Positions 55,538 to 63,598 of a stretch of DNA of 64,000 bases are shown in pieces. The translations under genes were made by a program, and so were the position numbers. The stretch comes from Phormidium ambiguum IAM M-71. GTDB lineage: Bacteria; Cyanobacteriota; Cyanobacteriia; Cyanobacteriales; Aerosakkonemataceae. How positions within the stretch are numbered: position 1 is the first letter of the stretch; the number at the start of each line of letters is the position of its first letter. The stretch spans positions 1 through 64,000 of the forward strand of contig NZ_MRCE01000026.1 of assembly GCF_001904725.1 (NCBI RefSeq), written 5' to 3'. Under the pieces are notes generated by a model. That model was not told where the DNA came from. It worked only from the letters and a program-made list of their open reading frames with translations, and did not search any database.

Positions 55538-57244
55538 GTGAATTTCGATCGAGTAACTGTAGATCCAAAAACATCATTTATCTATTTCGTTTATCCGTTT
55601 CTATTTGATACAGGAGAGTTTGAAGCACGAGTAAAGGCAATTGATACGGCACAATTACCGGGGCGCGATCGCACTCATAAAATCTGGGAACCACAAAAAT
55701 TTTCGGAAACTGATTTATTACTGCACGTCGCTAATTACTTGAATGCTGAGATTAATCCTACTGCTCGATTTTGGAGACTTAGTGATGCGGTACGCGATAC
55801 TTTTGGGTTTCGCGGGGGAAAAACTGATTGGTATTTATCAACGCCACAAGGGAAGATTCAGTTTTGCTTTGGTGAAGAACAGGGGAAAGGGAATAAAGTT
55901 GTAGAATTGGTGCTATTTAAAGTTGGTGTTGGGTTTGTGATTGTGCGATCGCAACCTACATCCAATCAAGTCAATGATTGGCTCAACTTTATCCATTATT
56001 TTCGTTTTAGCAGCAAACGCCAAAATGTTAAAGTAAAGGCTGAAAAACGCCACAGAAACCAGGAAACTCAACAAACCGAACTATGTCCTTTTTTCCCGGA
56101 GTTAGCAGGTGGGATTCAACAGCATCCTGATGGTAGCGGCGAACTATACGAAATATTGAAGGTGTTACTGAATACTGCGTTAGAACCAGTCCCCCTATTT
56201 TGGCAGTTAAAGAAATTTATACCTGATTTCGAGCGCCGAAATTTAAGTCTCAAACCTCAATTATGGTTAACTTTTTGGAAATATAATAAATTGTGGTTAA
56301 CTCTGAAGTTAGGAAATCTCAGCCAAAAATCATTACCTCAATTATGCAGTAATTTCTTAGCTATCTGGGAATCATCTCCCTGGTGGAAAGAGGTATTTGT
56401 ACCCGGACAAATGCTTTCTTTTACAGCATTGTTTGTAAATAATTGCTCGGAAAATGATATCCCGTACTTACTCTATAAGTTGCATAACTTTTTCCCGATC
56501 GGTGAACTAGGTGATAATCCTGCACTTGGGGATTTAGAGATCGATCGCTCAACCAGAATATGTTATGGAAAAGAACAATGGTTTAATTTTTCTTTGGAAG
56601 GCAGTAGCTTTTTAGCGGTTGATGCTCCCAAAAGTAAATTTTACCAGCAAAATTTACCCGCTCATTTGCGCGATCGCTATTTTTTATTATTCCTTTTAGC
56701 ATTGCATCAGCGATTTACTTTAATGATGCTATCGGCAAAAGTGGCAGATAATTGGGTTGTTGATGAAGATGCGAAAATAGATGCCAAACGGCAAAAACTT
56801 TTTGAAGAAATCCGTAATCAATTATTAGTATTTACCGCAAGGGGTTACTACACCCAAGCTATGCAGCGAGAACAACATCATCGCTGTTATCAGAAATGGC
56901 ATGAAGTTTTTGACTTAGAAAGATTGTATCAAGAAGTGAGTGATGAAGTGCGGGAAATGCACGAATATTCGCTAATGCGACAGACACGACGGTTAGAAAG
57001 AACTATCCAAATTATCGGTGTGGCTGCGGGAACTGGTGGTATTGTTGCTTCGAGTACTTCTGCTTACATTAAGGAACCTTTAAAGTTGAATTTCTCTGGA
57101 AAATTAGACACCATTCATCCGGGAGTTTCGGCTTTGATGTTGAGTTTGTTGCTTGGTGTAATCGCAGGTGGTTTGACTTGGTTAGGTACGGGTGGCTGGA
57201 ATTGGTTATTAACTAACATTAAGCAATCTTTTTTTAAAAATTAG
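55538..57244 (+). CDS. CRISPR-associated CorA-like membrane protein, candidate effector
   Basis: 568 residues, GTG start behind GAGGTAAG. Residues 1-370 are a large soluble region I do not recognise. About 370-485 is helical and coiled, as in the stalk of CorA channels (YFLLFLLALHQRFTLMMLSAKVAD; EVREMHEYSLMRQTRRLERTIQ). Two membrane helices close the protein: about 487-510 (IIGVAAGTGGIVASSTSAYI) and 529-560. The GMN loop of true CorA Mg channels is not there. CorA-like proteins are known effectors of type III-B systems, where a nucleotide signal is thought to trigger membrane damage. Here it lies between the Cmr complex and a CARF nuclease in one operon. Function inferred from shape and place. 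Confidence 0.6.
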   Translation: MNFDRVTVDPKTSFIYFVYPFLFDTGEFEARVKAIDTAQLPGRDRTHKIWEPQKFSETDLLLHVANYLNAEINPTARFWRLSDAVRDTFGFRGGKTDWYLSTPQGKIQFCFGEEQGKGNKVVELVLFKVGVGFVIVRSQPTSNQVNDWLNFIHYFRFSSKRQNVKVKAEKRHRNQETQQTELCPFFPELAGGIQQHPDGSGELYEILKVLLNTALEPVPLFWQLKKFIPDFERRNLSLKPQLWLTFWKYNKLWLTLKLGNLSQKSLPQLCSNFLAIWESSPWWKEVFVPGQMLSFTALFVNNCSENDIPYLLYKLHNFFPIGELGDNPALGDLEIDRSTRICYGKEQWFNFSLEGSSFLAVDAPKSKFYQQNLPAHLRDRYFLLFLLALHQRFTLMMLSAKVADNWVVDEDAKIDAKRQKLFEEIRNQLLVFTARGYYTQAMQREQHHRCYQKWHEVFDLERLYQEVSDEVREMHEYSLMRQTRRLERTIQIIGVAAGTGGIVASSTSAYIKEPLKLNFSGKLDTIHPGVSALMLSLLLGVIAGGLTWLGTGGWNWLLTNIKQSFFKN

Positions 57245-57263
57245 TAACGGGAGTGAATCAATT

Positions 57264-58976
57264 ATGGCAATTTTATTGGCAAATATCGGTACTTCTGATT
57301 TGGCGGTACAAATACCGATTAATGGGGAAAATTATTATCTGCCGATCGACTATTTACAAGCTGAAGCTAATATTAGCAGAAAAATAGCTCTATTACGGTC
57401 AGAACTTCAGGAGTTATGGGACTACAAAAAACAACGCAGCTATATTGAAACTATACTTTACAATGAGCTAGGTTTTCGTGCTAATGAAAAACAAACCAGC
57501 AGATATTTAACGGAGGTTTTGCTTAAGGAATATCAAAGTAAGCCGGATTATTGGTATCCCAGGATTAAACCTGTAAGAATTTTGGGTAGTATTGAAAAAG
57601 CAATGTCTTTCGGAGCGAAAACGGGCTATATTTTTGTTACTAACCAGCAAACAGAAGTAAAGCCTGATGGAGAGGAAAAAGATACATTTTATTTGTTTAA
57701 AATTTTGGAAAAATGGCTGCAAGATGCTAAGTTAGATTTTCATGTTGAGCCTGTGCTTTTAGATGGGAATGTCAATGCTAATGAGCTTGAGTCGATGTTG
57801 AAGTGCTATTACGAAGCAATTAGTAAAATTAGCAAAGCGGAAAAGTTAAATCAAGTTAAGGATGACAATGAATTAGTTTTAGTTAGCATTAAAGGTGGTA
57901 CGGAAGCGATGAAAACGGCGTTGCAGATTCAAGCGATCGATGCTGGTTTCAAAAAGCTAGTTTTTCTCGATCCAGAATTATCGTTAGAACGAATTTTATA
58001 TGGACAAGCTTCCGAATGTAGGCTAACTTTATACTGGCGGCATTTACAAAGCCAAAAATATCGGACTGTTGGACAGTTACTCGATCGCTGGGATTTTGAT
58101 GGTGCGATTCAAGTTCTTACTGATTGGCAAAGTACTCTCACTTCTTTACCAACAGGGATTGTTGATGATTGTGATATTTCCCAAAGCCAAGATGTAATTA
58201 AATCTGTGATTCAATTACTGGAAATTGGTTCTTGTTTGTTTAATTTAGATACGGAAAGGGCTAAGATTTTTATTACAGAAGGTAGTTGGACGAAGATTGA
58301 AAATGATATAAATTATCCTCAATATAAATGGCTGAATTTATATACTTTATGCCGCATTCATTGGCAACTTAATCAAGTAGCAACTTTTCTGCCCCGACTG
58401 AGTTCGTTTGTTGAGGAACTGTTAAATTACTTGATGCTTCAATTAAGTGAAGGTAAATATTTCTTGAAAAACGAAGATTTCAAGCTAGATGTAAATCAAT
58501 TAGAACCAGAATTATTTAATGTGTTTGCTAAATTAGAAGGACAGAAAAAAATTGAAGAATACACGGAAAATTTTACCGAGCCATACTGGTTAAGATACAT
58601 TTATAATAAACTACACTTTGTAGAAGCTTTGGTTAAGTTTCAAGCTAGAGATTTGGAAGTTTGGAAACCTATTAAAAGTTCTGTAAAGAAACTAAACTAT
58701 TGGATAGAAATTAGAAATGATATAATTCATCGCGCTACGGGTGTATCGAAAGATGGAATGGTTGAATTGCGATCGAAAGACTGTCAAGACGGAAAAAAAA
58801 TAGCGATCGCAGCTTGCGCTCCAGAAGATATAACCGCTGAAATAGCTAATCTTATTGATTGCGTTTCTACTTTTTTAAATGAGCCTACAAAGCCTTGCGT
58901 TGGTGAAAATAGTCAGTATTATATCTATTCAGAGATTAGAGATTCTGTACTCACTAAATTGAACGAAAATCTTTGA
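57264..58976 (+). CDS. Csm6-like CARF-HEPN ribonuclease (locus B)
   Basis: 570 residues, paralogue of the protein at 40875. CARF: MAILLANIGTSDLAVQI, TGYIFVTNQQTEV, LVSIKGGTEAMKTALQIQA. HEPN: RNDIIH (Arg 484, His 489), an intact R-x4-H. It would be activated by the locus B Cas10 signal and cut RNA. It begins 19 bases after the CorA-like gene and ends the operon; a terminator follows at 59031. Confidence 0.87.
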   Translation: MAILLANIGTSDLAVQIPINGENYYLPIDYLQAEANISRKIALLRSELQELWDYKKQRSYIETILYNELGFRANEKQTSRYLTEVLLKEYQSKPDYWYPRIKPVRILGSIEKAMSFGAKTGYIFVTNQQTEVKPDGEEKDTFYLFKILEKWLQDAKLDFHVEPVLLDGNVNANELESMLKCYYEAISKISKAEKLNQVKDDNELVLVSIKGGTEAMKTALQIQAIDAGFKKLVFLDPELSLERILYGQASECRLTLYWRHLQSQKYRTVGQLLDRWDFDGAIQVLTDWQSTLTSLPTGIVDDCDISQSQDVIKSVIQLLEIGSCLFNLDTERAKIFITEGSWTKIENDINYPQYKWLNLYTLCRIHWQLNQVATFLPRLSSFVEELLNYLMLQLSEGKYFLKNEDFKLDVNQLEPELFNVFAKLEGQKKIEEYTENFTEPYWLRYIYNKLHFVEALVKFQARDLEVWKPIKSSVKKLNYWIEIRNDIIHRATGVSKDGMVELRSKDCQDGKKIAIAACAPEDITAEIANLIDCVSTFLNEPTKPCVGENSQYYIYSEIRDSVLTKLNENL

Positions 58977-59030
58977 ACATAAAAAGCTGTTGGTAATGTT
59001 GCCAACGACTAAATCATATTGCAATAAATT

Positions 59031-59062
59031 AATGCCACTTTATTTGTAAAGTGGCATTTTTA
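59031..59062. terminator. bidirectional terminator between locus B and array 3
   Basis: Perfect 12-bp stem AATGCCACTTTA (59031-59042) / TAAAGTGGCATT (59047-59058), loop TTTG, followed by TTTT. It ends the rightward operon and should also stop the leftward array 3 transcript, whose last repeat begins 2 bases further on. Confidence 0.85.
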
Positions 59063-59063
59063 C

Positions 59064-60336
59064 ATTTCCATTAATTCAACTTCCGAAGAAGCCTAAAGGT
59101 TATTTTATTCTAGGAGTCTGTTATGGCTTACGATGATAAGTTTCCATTAATTCAACTTCCGAAGAAGCCTAAAGTCCAAATGATTCAACGTTTGCGTGTG
59201 ACGGATCTACTGCGTTTCCATTAATTCAACTTCCGAAGAAGCCTAAAGTAGAAGCTTAACCCAACCTCTCGTTGTTTTTACATTGTTTCCATTAATTCAA
59301 CTTCCGAAGAAGCCTAAAGATGTTAACGGCAGGAAATCTAAAGTCCATGTTCCTAAGGTTTCCATTAATTCAACTTCCGAAGAAGCCTAAAGAGTTGACT
59401 GGAAAGAAGGTTACACCCAAGATGGTGTATGTTTCCATTAATTCAACTTCCGAAGAAGCCTAAAGCGGTACTTGGTATCGGTTCCAGCCGGACATACCCG
59501 AACGTTTCCATTAATTCAACTTCCGAAGAAGCCTAAAGTTGATCTGCCAAAGTTTCCATTTGAAAGTATAGAGTTTCCATTAATTCAACTTCCGAAGAAG
59601 CCTAAAGAACACCAATTACTGGAGTGACCCTTGAAGGCACTCCCAAGTTTCCATTAATTCAACTTCCGAAGAAGCCTAAAGTAGCAATGTTGGAATGCCT
59701 GTGCAAGTCAACATGGTTTCCATTAATTCAACTTCCGAAGAAGCCTAAAGTGTTTTTGTTTAAATATTCCCTGATGACTCTGGCCGAACAGTTTCCATTA
59801 ATTCAACTTCCGAAGAAGCCTAAAGTTTCAGATGATATTTACAAGCGAAACTACACTCAAAGTTTCCATTAATTCAACTTCCGAAGAAGCCTAAAGGTAT
59901 TGGATGTTCAATACGATAGTATTGTAACAAATGTTTCCATTAATTCAACTTCCGAAGAAGCCTAAAGCCCCAACATCTCAAATTGCCCCTTGGTAATTTG
60001 AGCTGACTGTTTCCATTAATTCAACTTCCGAAGAAGCCTAAAGCAGTTTACTTTGGATTTAAGCACCCGCTTTGATCCAAGTGTTTCCATTAATTCAACT
60101 TCCGAAGAAGCCTAAAGCTTTGTCGGTTCCAAGCGGGCCAGATCCACTCTTGAAAGAGTTTCCATTAATTCAACTTCCGAAGAAGCCTAAAGGTCAAAAA
60201 GATGGTTTCGGTAACGAAGTTGACGTAAGGTTTCCATTAATTCAACTTCCGAAGAAGCCTAAAGCAACACCAGTTACAGTTCCTATGCAACCAGTTGGAG
60301 AATTTCCATTAATTCAACTTCCGAAGAAGCCTAAAG
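59064..60336 (-). CRISPR. CRISPR array 3: 18 repeats, 17 spacers
   Basis: Repeat of 35 bp, on this strand GTTTCCATTAATTCAAC then TTCCGAAGAAGCCTAAAG. Starts include 59064, 59140, 59214, 59285 and on to 60230 and 60302. Both terminal repeats have A instead of the first G. The reverse complement ends ATTAATGGAAAC, like array 2, so transcription is leftward. A sigma-70 promoter lies just to the right (60367-60395) and a terminator to the left. Spacers are about 34-42 bp. The stem would be the short GCTTC/GAAGC type. Reading frames through the array (FPLIQLPKKPK repeats) are artefacts. Confidence 0.95.
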
Positions 60337-60713
60337 GCTAGACTCTAAAAGCCTTGCCCAGACTTAATTGTACAGCGAATTTTCGTGGGGGTCAAATTTA
60401 ACTCGGAACAGTTGCCACTAGTTCTCAATAACTACCCAGATCGCGGACTTATAACCCATATCCAGAGAGCGATTCAGGGGGGTCAACGATAGAATGCGGG
60501 TTTCAGGCTTCACTTTACCCCCCCGAAAATCCTACGACAGAAATTAAATAAAAGCCGCTGGTGGTGTAGTCAACGGCTGAGATTAAGGGCTTTGGGCCGA
60601 TCGCCAGCACCAGTTTTCAGCATTGAGCCATAACTCGCACTCAAACAGATGCTAGATAAATTTGACAGTTTACGTAACTTGGTGTTTCCATTAATTCGAC
60701 TTACGAAGAAGCC
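60337..60713 (-). promoter_or_regulatory. leader of array 3 with promoter
   Basis: No gene. On the minus strand -35 TTGACC (60390-60395), exactly 17 bases, and -10 TACAAT (60367-60372) place the start about 25 bases before the array. Further right a minus-strand terminator (60541-60578) shields it from upstream transcription, and a lone degenerate repeat sits at 60684. Confidence 0.75.
60541..60578 (-). terminator. intrinsic terminator upstream of the array 3 leader
   Basis: On the minus strand AGCCGTTG pairs with CAGCGGCT (one G-U) around ACTACACCA, followed by TTTTATTTAATTT. It would end transcripts from the small genes and cas1C-cas2C on the right. Confidence 0.7.
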
Positions 60714-60716
60714 TTA
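60684..60716 (-). repeat. orphan degenerate CRISPR repeat
   Basis: GTTTCCATTAATTCGAC followed by TTACGAAGAAGCCTTA matches the array 3 repeat apart from a few changes, 348 bases outside the array on its leader side. It abuts the stop of the small gene at 60714. Confidence 0.8.
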
Positions 60717-60908
60717 TTTTTTCGACAAATTACCGTCCGTTTGAGCGTCAAAAACTATCTCGAAAGAGGCATTTTTAACTAATTGTTTTAACACCTGTAA
60801 ATGAGCGATCGCATCATTTCGTCGCCGAAACCGAGCCACAATTAAATGTTGAGCATTAGGAAGTCGGCGCAGAATACACCAAGGAGACAATCGTTCAGAA
60901 TAAGGCAT
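60714..60908 (-). CDS. small cyanobacterial conserved-type protein, unrecognised function
   Basis: About 64 residues from ATG 60908, which has GAGGTG upstream; an upstream ATG (60968) adds 20 poorly fitting residues. MPYSERLSPWCILRRLPNAQ and HLIVARFRRRNDAIAHLQVLKQL look like a small alpha/beta protein type seen widely in cyanobacteria. Its last codons run into the orphan CRISPR repeat. No function can be given. Confidence 0.55.
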   Translation of the reverse strand: MPYSERLSPWCILRRLPNAQHLIVARFRRRNDAIAHLQVLKQLVKNASFEIVFDAQTDGNLSKK

Positions 60909-61017
60909 AACCATCACCTCAAAATGACAGGAAATCTTGTCTGTTATTAGACTAATTGAGCCAACCATAATTAAAAAAGGTCATGGTGATATTGACAACA
61001 CAATAAATTTGTGATTA

Positions 61018-61326
61018 TCACTCTTTATCCGGGTGGAAAGAACATAATAAAATTCGCAAATCTGGAGGAATTTCTTCAAAATGCTCCAACAAAAAATCCA
61101 TTAATGCTAGATGACGTAAATCTGTGGGAGTTGGATAACGGCGATCGGTCCCTCGTTTAAACCAGCGACGTACCGTAGAACTAGAACGACAACAAATCAT
61201 CGCTATTTGTTCATAAGTCACCTCCCATTTGTGATAAAATTGTTTTGGACTCATGCCTAACTGACAATGGCTATAAACTTGAATCAAACTTAATTCCCGT
61301 TGCTGCAAAGTTCGAGGTTGTTTCAT
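61018..61326 (-). CDS. small helix-turn-helix protein
   Basis: 102 residues. The central HTH is YEQIAMICCRSSSTVRRWFKRG, and the tail PTPTDLRHLALMDFLLEHFEEIPPDLRILLC is a type common in cyanobacterial small regulators. Probably DNA binding. It lies between cas2C and array 3 on the minus strand, but nothing shows that it regulates them. Confidence 0.65.
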   Translation of the reverse strand: MKQPRTLQQRELSLIQVYSHCQLGMSPKQFYHKWEVTYEQIAMICCRSSSTVRRWFKRGTDRRYPTPTDLRHLALMDFLLEHFEEIPPDLRILLCSFHPDKE

Positions 61327-61373
61327 ATTACAAGTTGGGAAATTTTTCAGAGTGATAGGAATGCGTTATTCTT

Positions 61374-61424
61374 TAGTCCGCATAGGCGGACTTTGTTTGT
61401 GTAGACGCGGTTTCAACCGCCGAG
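61374..61424. repeat. interspersed repeat copy
   Basis: AGTCCGCATAGGCGGACTTT, then GTTTGTGTAGACGCGGTTTC and AACCGCCGAG: the same element as at 29173 and 63684. It contains two short hairpins. It fills most of the 225-bp gap between two small genes. Confidence 0.8.
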
Positions 61425-61551
61425 TCTTATCTATGACAGGAATGGTTGAAAAGGGCGGGTTTTGAACAAAAATTATCTGTGAAATGCCTAATTTCTTGGC
61501 TAAACCCGCCCCTACAGCTGTAATTACCTGTGTAAATTCTGTTTGAATTTA

Positions 61552-61842
61552 TCATTTTGGTAAACGATCTAAATCCTCTTCCCAAGCTGTATCAATTTGA
61601 CACCAACTGGCACTTTCAGAGTTAACATCCAGCCACAAAATGTAACACCATTGCCATTGGCGGGAATGAGGAGCATAGTTGTAAAATCTGCCTATTACCA
61701 CCCCGAAATCTGCATCGCTTTCTGTTTCACACCAACGTAAGCGATCGCCTTCTGCAAACCGAGGTGGCTGTGCTTCACTTATATTTGGTATTTGATCCTC
61801 GACTTCTTGGAGAGGTAGGGGATCTGAAGATAAATTGAGCAT
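61552..61842 (-). CDS. small hypothetical protein (cyanobacterial)
   Basis: 96 residues. After a variable N-terminus comes a compact, Trp-rich beta domain: RFAEGDRLRWCETESDADFGVVIGRFY and WQWCYILWLDVNSESASWCQIDTAWEEDL. It looks like an SH3-type barrel. I know no function. Normal composition and its own start make it a likely real gene. Confidence 0.55.
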   Translation of the reverse strand: MLNLSSDPLPLQEVEDQIPNISEAQPPRFAEGDRLRWCETESDADFGVVIGRFYNYAPHSRQWQWCYILWLDVNSESASWCQIDTAWEEDLDRLPK

Positions 61843-61902
61843 CTACTTTACTCCTTTTTAACTAAAGAAATATCAGCATCAGCACTAAAGCAAAGCAAAT
61901 AA

Positions 61903-62172
61903 TTAATGAGAATCGATCGCTATTACCAGAATCGTTTTTTCTCCTTGGTATTCCCAGTAAAATCGCAAAGCCATTGAAGCAGAAGAACTCCAAGTTTCAG
62001 TATTTTTGCATTTATAACGGTGGGTTCTTAAACTTCGGTAACTTGGCCCTTCTCCGCTCATTAATTGAAATGCTTTATCGTATTGTTTCTGTACTGGGAG
62101 AGGAAGTTGTTTGAGTTCTTTGCTTACTTTAGCGGTGAAAACAAGGCGAAATTTTACAGGTTGATGTGGCAT
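61903..62172 (-). CDS. RelE/ParE-superfamily toxin-like protein
   Basis: 89 residues. FRLVFTAKVSKELKQLPLPVQKQYDKAFQLMS is the RelE helix-strand start, and YRSLRTHRYKCKNTETWSSSASMALRFYWEYQGEKTILVIAIDSH (quoted in part: ALRFYWEYQGEKTILVIAI) its beta sheet with the usual Arg. Such proteins usually cut mRNA on the ribosome together with an antitoxin. I see no antitoxin gene beside it, so it may be an orphan or a tamed relative. Confidence 0.7.
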   Translation of the reverse strand: MPHQPVKFRLVFTAKVSKELKQLPLPVQKQYDKAFQLMSGEGPSYRSLRTHRYKCKNTETWSSSASMALRFYWEYQGEKTILVIAIDSH

Positions 62173-62191
62173 AAAATTTGTTCCACATCTG

Positions 62192-62219
62192 GTAGAGACG
62201 TTATATATAACGTCTCTAC
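62192..62219. repeat. 28-bp perfect palindrome
   Basis: GTAGAGACGTTATA and its exact complement TATAACGTCTCTAC meet without a loop. It follows the cas2C stop and could act as its terminator. It resembles the widespread cyanobacterial GTAGAGACGTT...AACGTCTCTAC repeat. Confidence 0.85.
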
Positions 62220-62242
62220 ATTAGGAAAATGGTTAATGTTTA

Positions 62243-62524
62243 CTAAACAATGAAAGCGGCATCATCGACGACAAATTCTGGTTGAGTTCCCAATACCAAA
62301 ACTTTGTCTCGACAGTGAGCAGATAAAGGATAAAATCGGATTTGGTCTTCTCGTTTATTTAACAGTTTCATCAACCGTTTTTGCAAACCTTCCTGTTGTT
62401 TTTCATCCAATACACACTCAAAAACTGACTTTTGCACTCGCAAACCGTAAGCTTCCAGTAATTTAGCTACTTTGGTACGGCGGCGATCACTTACAATGTC
62501 GTAACAGATGAGGTAAAACATCAA
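62243..62524 (-). CDS. cas2: Cas2 (third module)
   Basis: 93 residues. MMFYLICYDIVSDRRRTKVAKLLEAYG (in part), VQKSVFECVLDEKQQEGLQKRL and IRFYPLSAHCRDKV give the full Cas2 core with its Asp. Follows the third cas1 after 3 bases. It would pair with a Cas1 that seems catalytically dead, so its job in array 3 is open. Confidence 0.93.
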   Translation of the reverse strand: MMFYLICYDIVSDRRRTKVAKLLEAYGLRVQKSVFECVLDEKQQEGLQKRLMKLLNKREDQIRFYPLSAHCRDKVLVLGTQPEFVVDDAAFIV

Positions 62525-62527
62525 AGA

Positions 62528-63598
62528 TTACCGCTTCACTAAATAAAGCTGTTTAGTTTCCGGCTTTTCGGTTGATTGCACATTAGCTGGAACTGAGTCA
62601 ACTTGTAACAGCAAAGGACGATAGCGATCGCTATTTCCCAGCAAAAAATTGATATATTCTTTGATTTGTAATTGCAAGCAGTGGCGATAACTTACCGTTC
62701 CGGCGTAGGGGTGAACAATTTGGGTTTGCAATTGATTTTCCCAATGTTGAAAAAATACCTTTAATATCCCTGGATGCAAAGATACTTCGTTGGGTTTTTC
62801 CGTTGGGAGAAAATCACTGGGAGTAATAATTTCTGAAATTGCTAAAAAAGCGACTAATTCATCAATTATTGGGGCGCGAAATTCTGCCATTAAGTCACAA
62901 GCTAAGGGCGATTGATGGCGAGAATTAGTGTAAAGATTTCCCCAGTCGGGATGCAAACCTAATTCTTCTAAGAACATTTCAATGATTTGGTGTAGCAGCG
63001 TGTAACCCAAGTTCAGCAAGCAATTAATTCCATCAGTGGGAGGTTGTTTTCTGCGACCTTTGCAATGAAATCCTTTGGGCAATAATGAGGCTAATGCCGG
63101 ATAATAAAAACTAGCGGCAATTGCTACATACTCCCGCATTTCTTCTAGGGAATTAGCCATTGCTAGGTCATCAATTAACAGCAAGAGAAATTCCGAGGCG
63201 ATTTGAAGAATTGGCGTAAATTTACTGTTCTGTAAGCGTTGCAAAACGATGTAGCAGTTGTGTAGTTTGGCGCGAATGATACTTTCAGCAATTGCCAGGA
63301 CAAATTCGTTGTCTAAGGAGCGTCGTTTTTGGTATTTTAAGCATAAAGGTTGCCGTTTGTGAGAGTGTTGCAATCGTCCTAAGTCTTCTCCTCGATCGCC
63401 AATAAATAAAATGGGAATCTTCCGAAATGTAGCTAAAGATGCCGCTTCACGGGATAGGTAACAGCGACCCCAAAGGATGATTTGACTGACGTTGTTAATC
63501 AGAAATTTTTGCCGCACTTCTTGGCGATCGCACAGAAGTAAATAAGGTGATTTGACTTTGACTTTGATTTGGGTTTCAGTGATGTAAATTGTTGACAT
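62528..63598 (-). CDS. cas1: Cas1 homologue with lost catalytic residues (third module)
   Basis: 356 residues with the Cas1 fold: beta start IYITETQIKVKVKSPYLLLC, central helices, and SPLACDLMAEFRAPIIDEL. A gapless alignment with the locus A Cas1 puts Val 158 (MREYVAIAASFYY) in place of catalytic Glu 156, and Tyr 223 (GNLYTNSRHQ) in place of His 222; only the last acidic ligand (Glu 239) remains. Integration activity is therefore doubtful. It could still bind DNA or Cas2, or act with another Cas1. It is the nearest adaptation gene to array 3. The C-terminus has a 25-residue tail (SVPANVQSTEKPETKQLY). Confidence 0.9.
   Translation of the reverse strand: MSTIYITETQIKVKVKSPYLLLCDRQEVRQKFLINNVSQIILWGRCYLSREAASLATFRKIPILFIGDRGEDLGRLQHSHKRQPLCLKYQKRRSLDNEFVLAIAESIIRAKLHNCYIVLQRLQNSKFTPILQIASEFLLLLIDDLAMANSLEEMREYVAIAASFYYPALASLLPKGFHCKGRRKQPPTDGINCLLNLGYTLLHQIIEMFLEELGLHPDWGNLYTNSRHQSPLACDLMAEFRAPIIDELVAFLAISEIITPSDFLPTEKPNEVSLHPGILKVFFQHWENQLQTQIVHPYAGTVSYRHCLQLQIKEYINFLLGNSDRYRPLLLQVDSVPANVQSTEKPETKQLYLVKR

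Noticed and set aside
59539-59572. GTTTCCATTTGAAAG inside a spacer of array 3 as an extra repeat
   Set aside because: Only the first nine bases match the repeat; spacing to the next true repeat is normal without it.
59624-60341. Frames reading FPLIQLPKKPK repeatedly
   Set aside because: Translation of CRISPR array 3 repeats.
62192-62219. 28-bp perfect palindrome as a telomere-resolvase target
   Set aside because: It matches a palindrome family common across cyanobacterial genomes and fits better as a repeat or terminator behind cas2.
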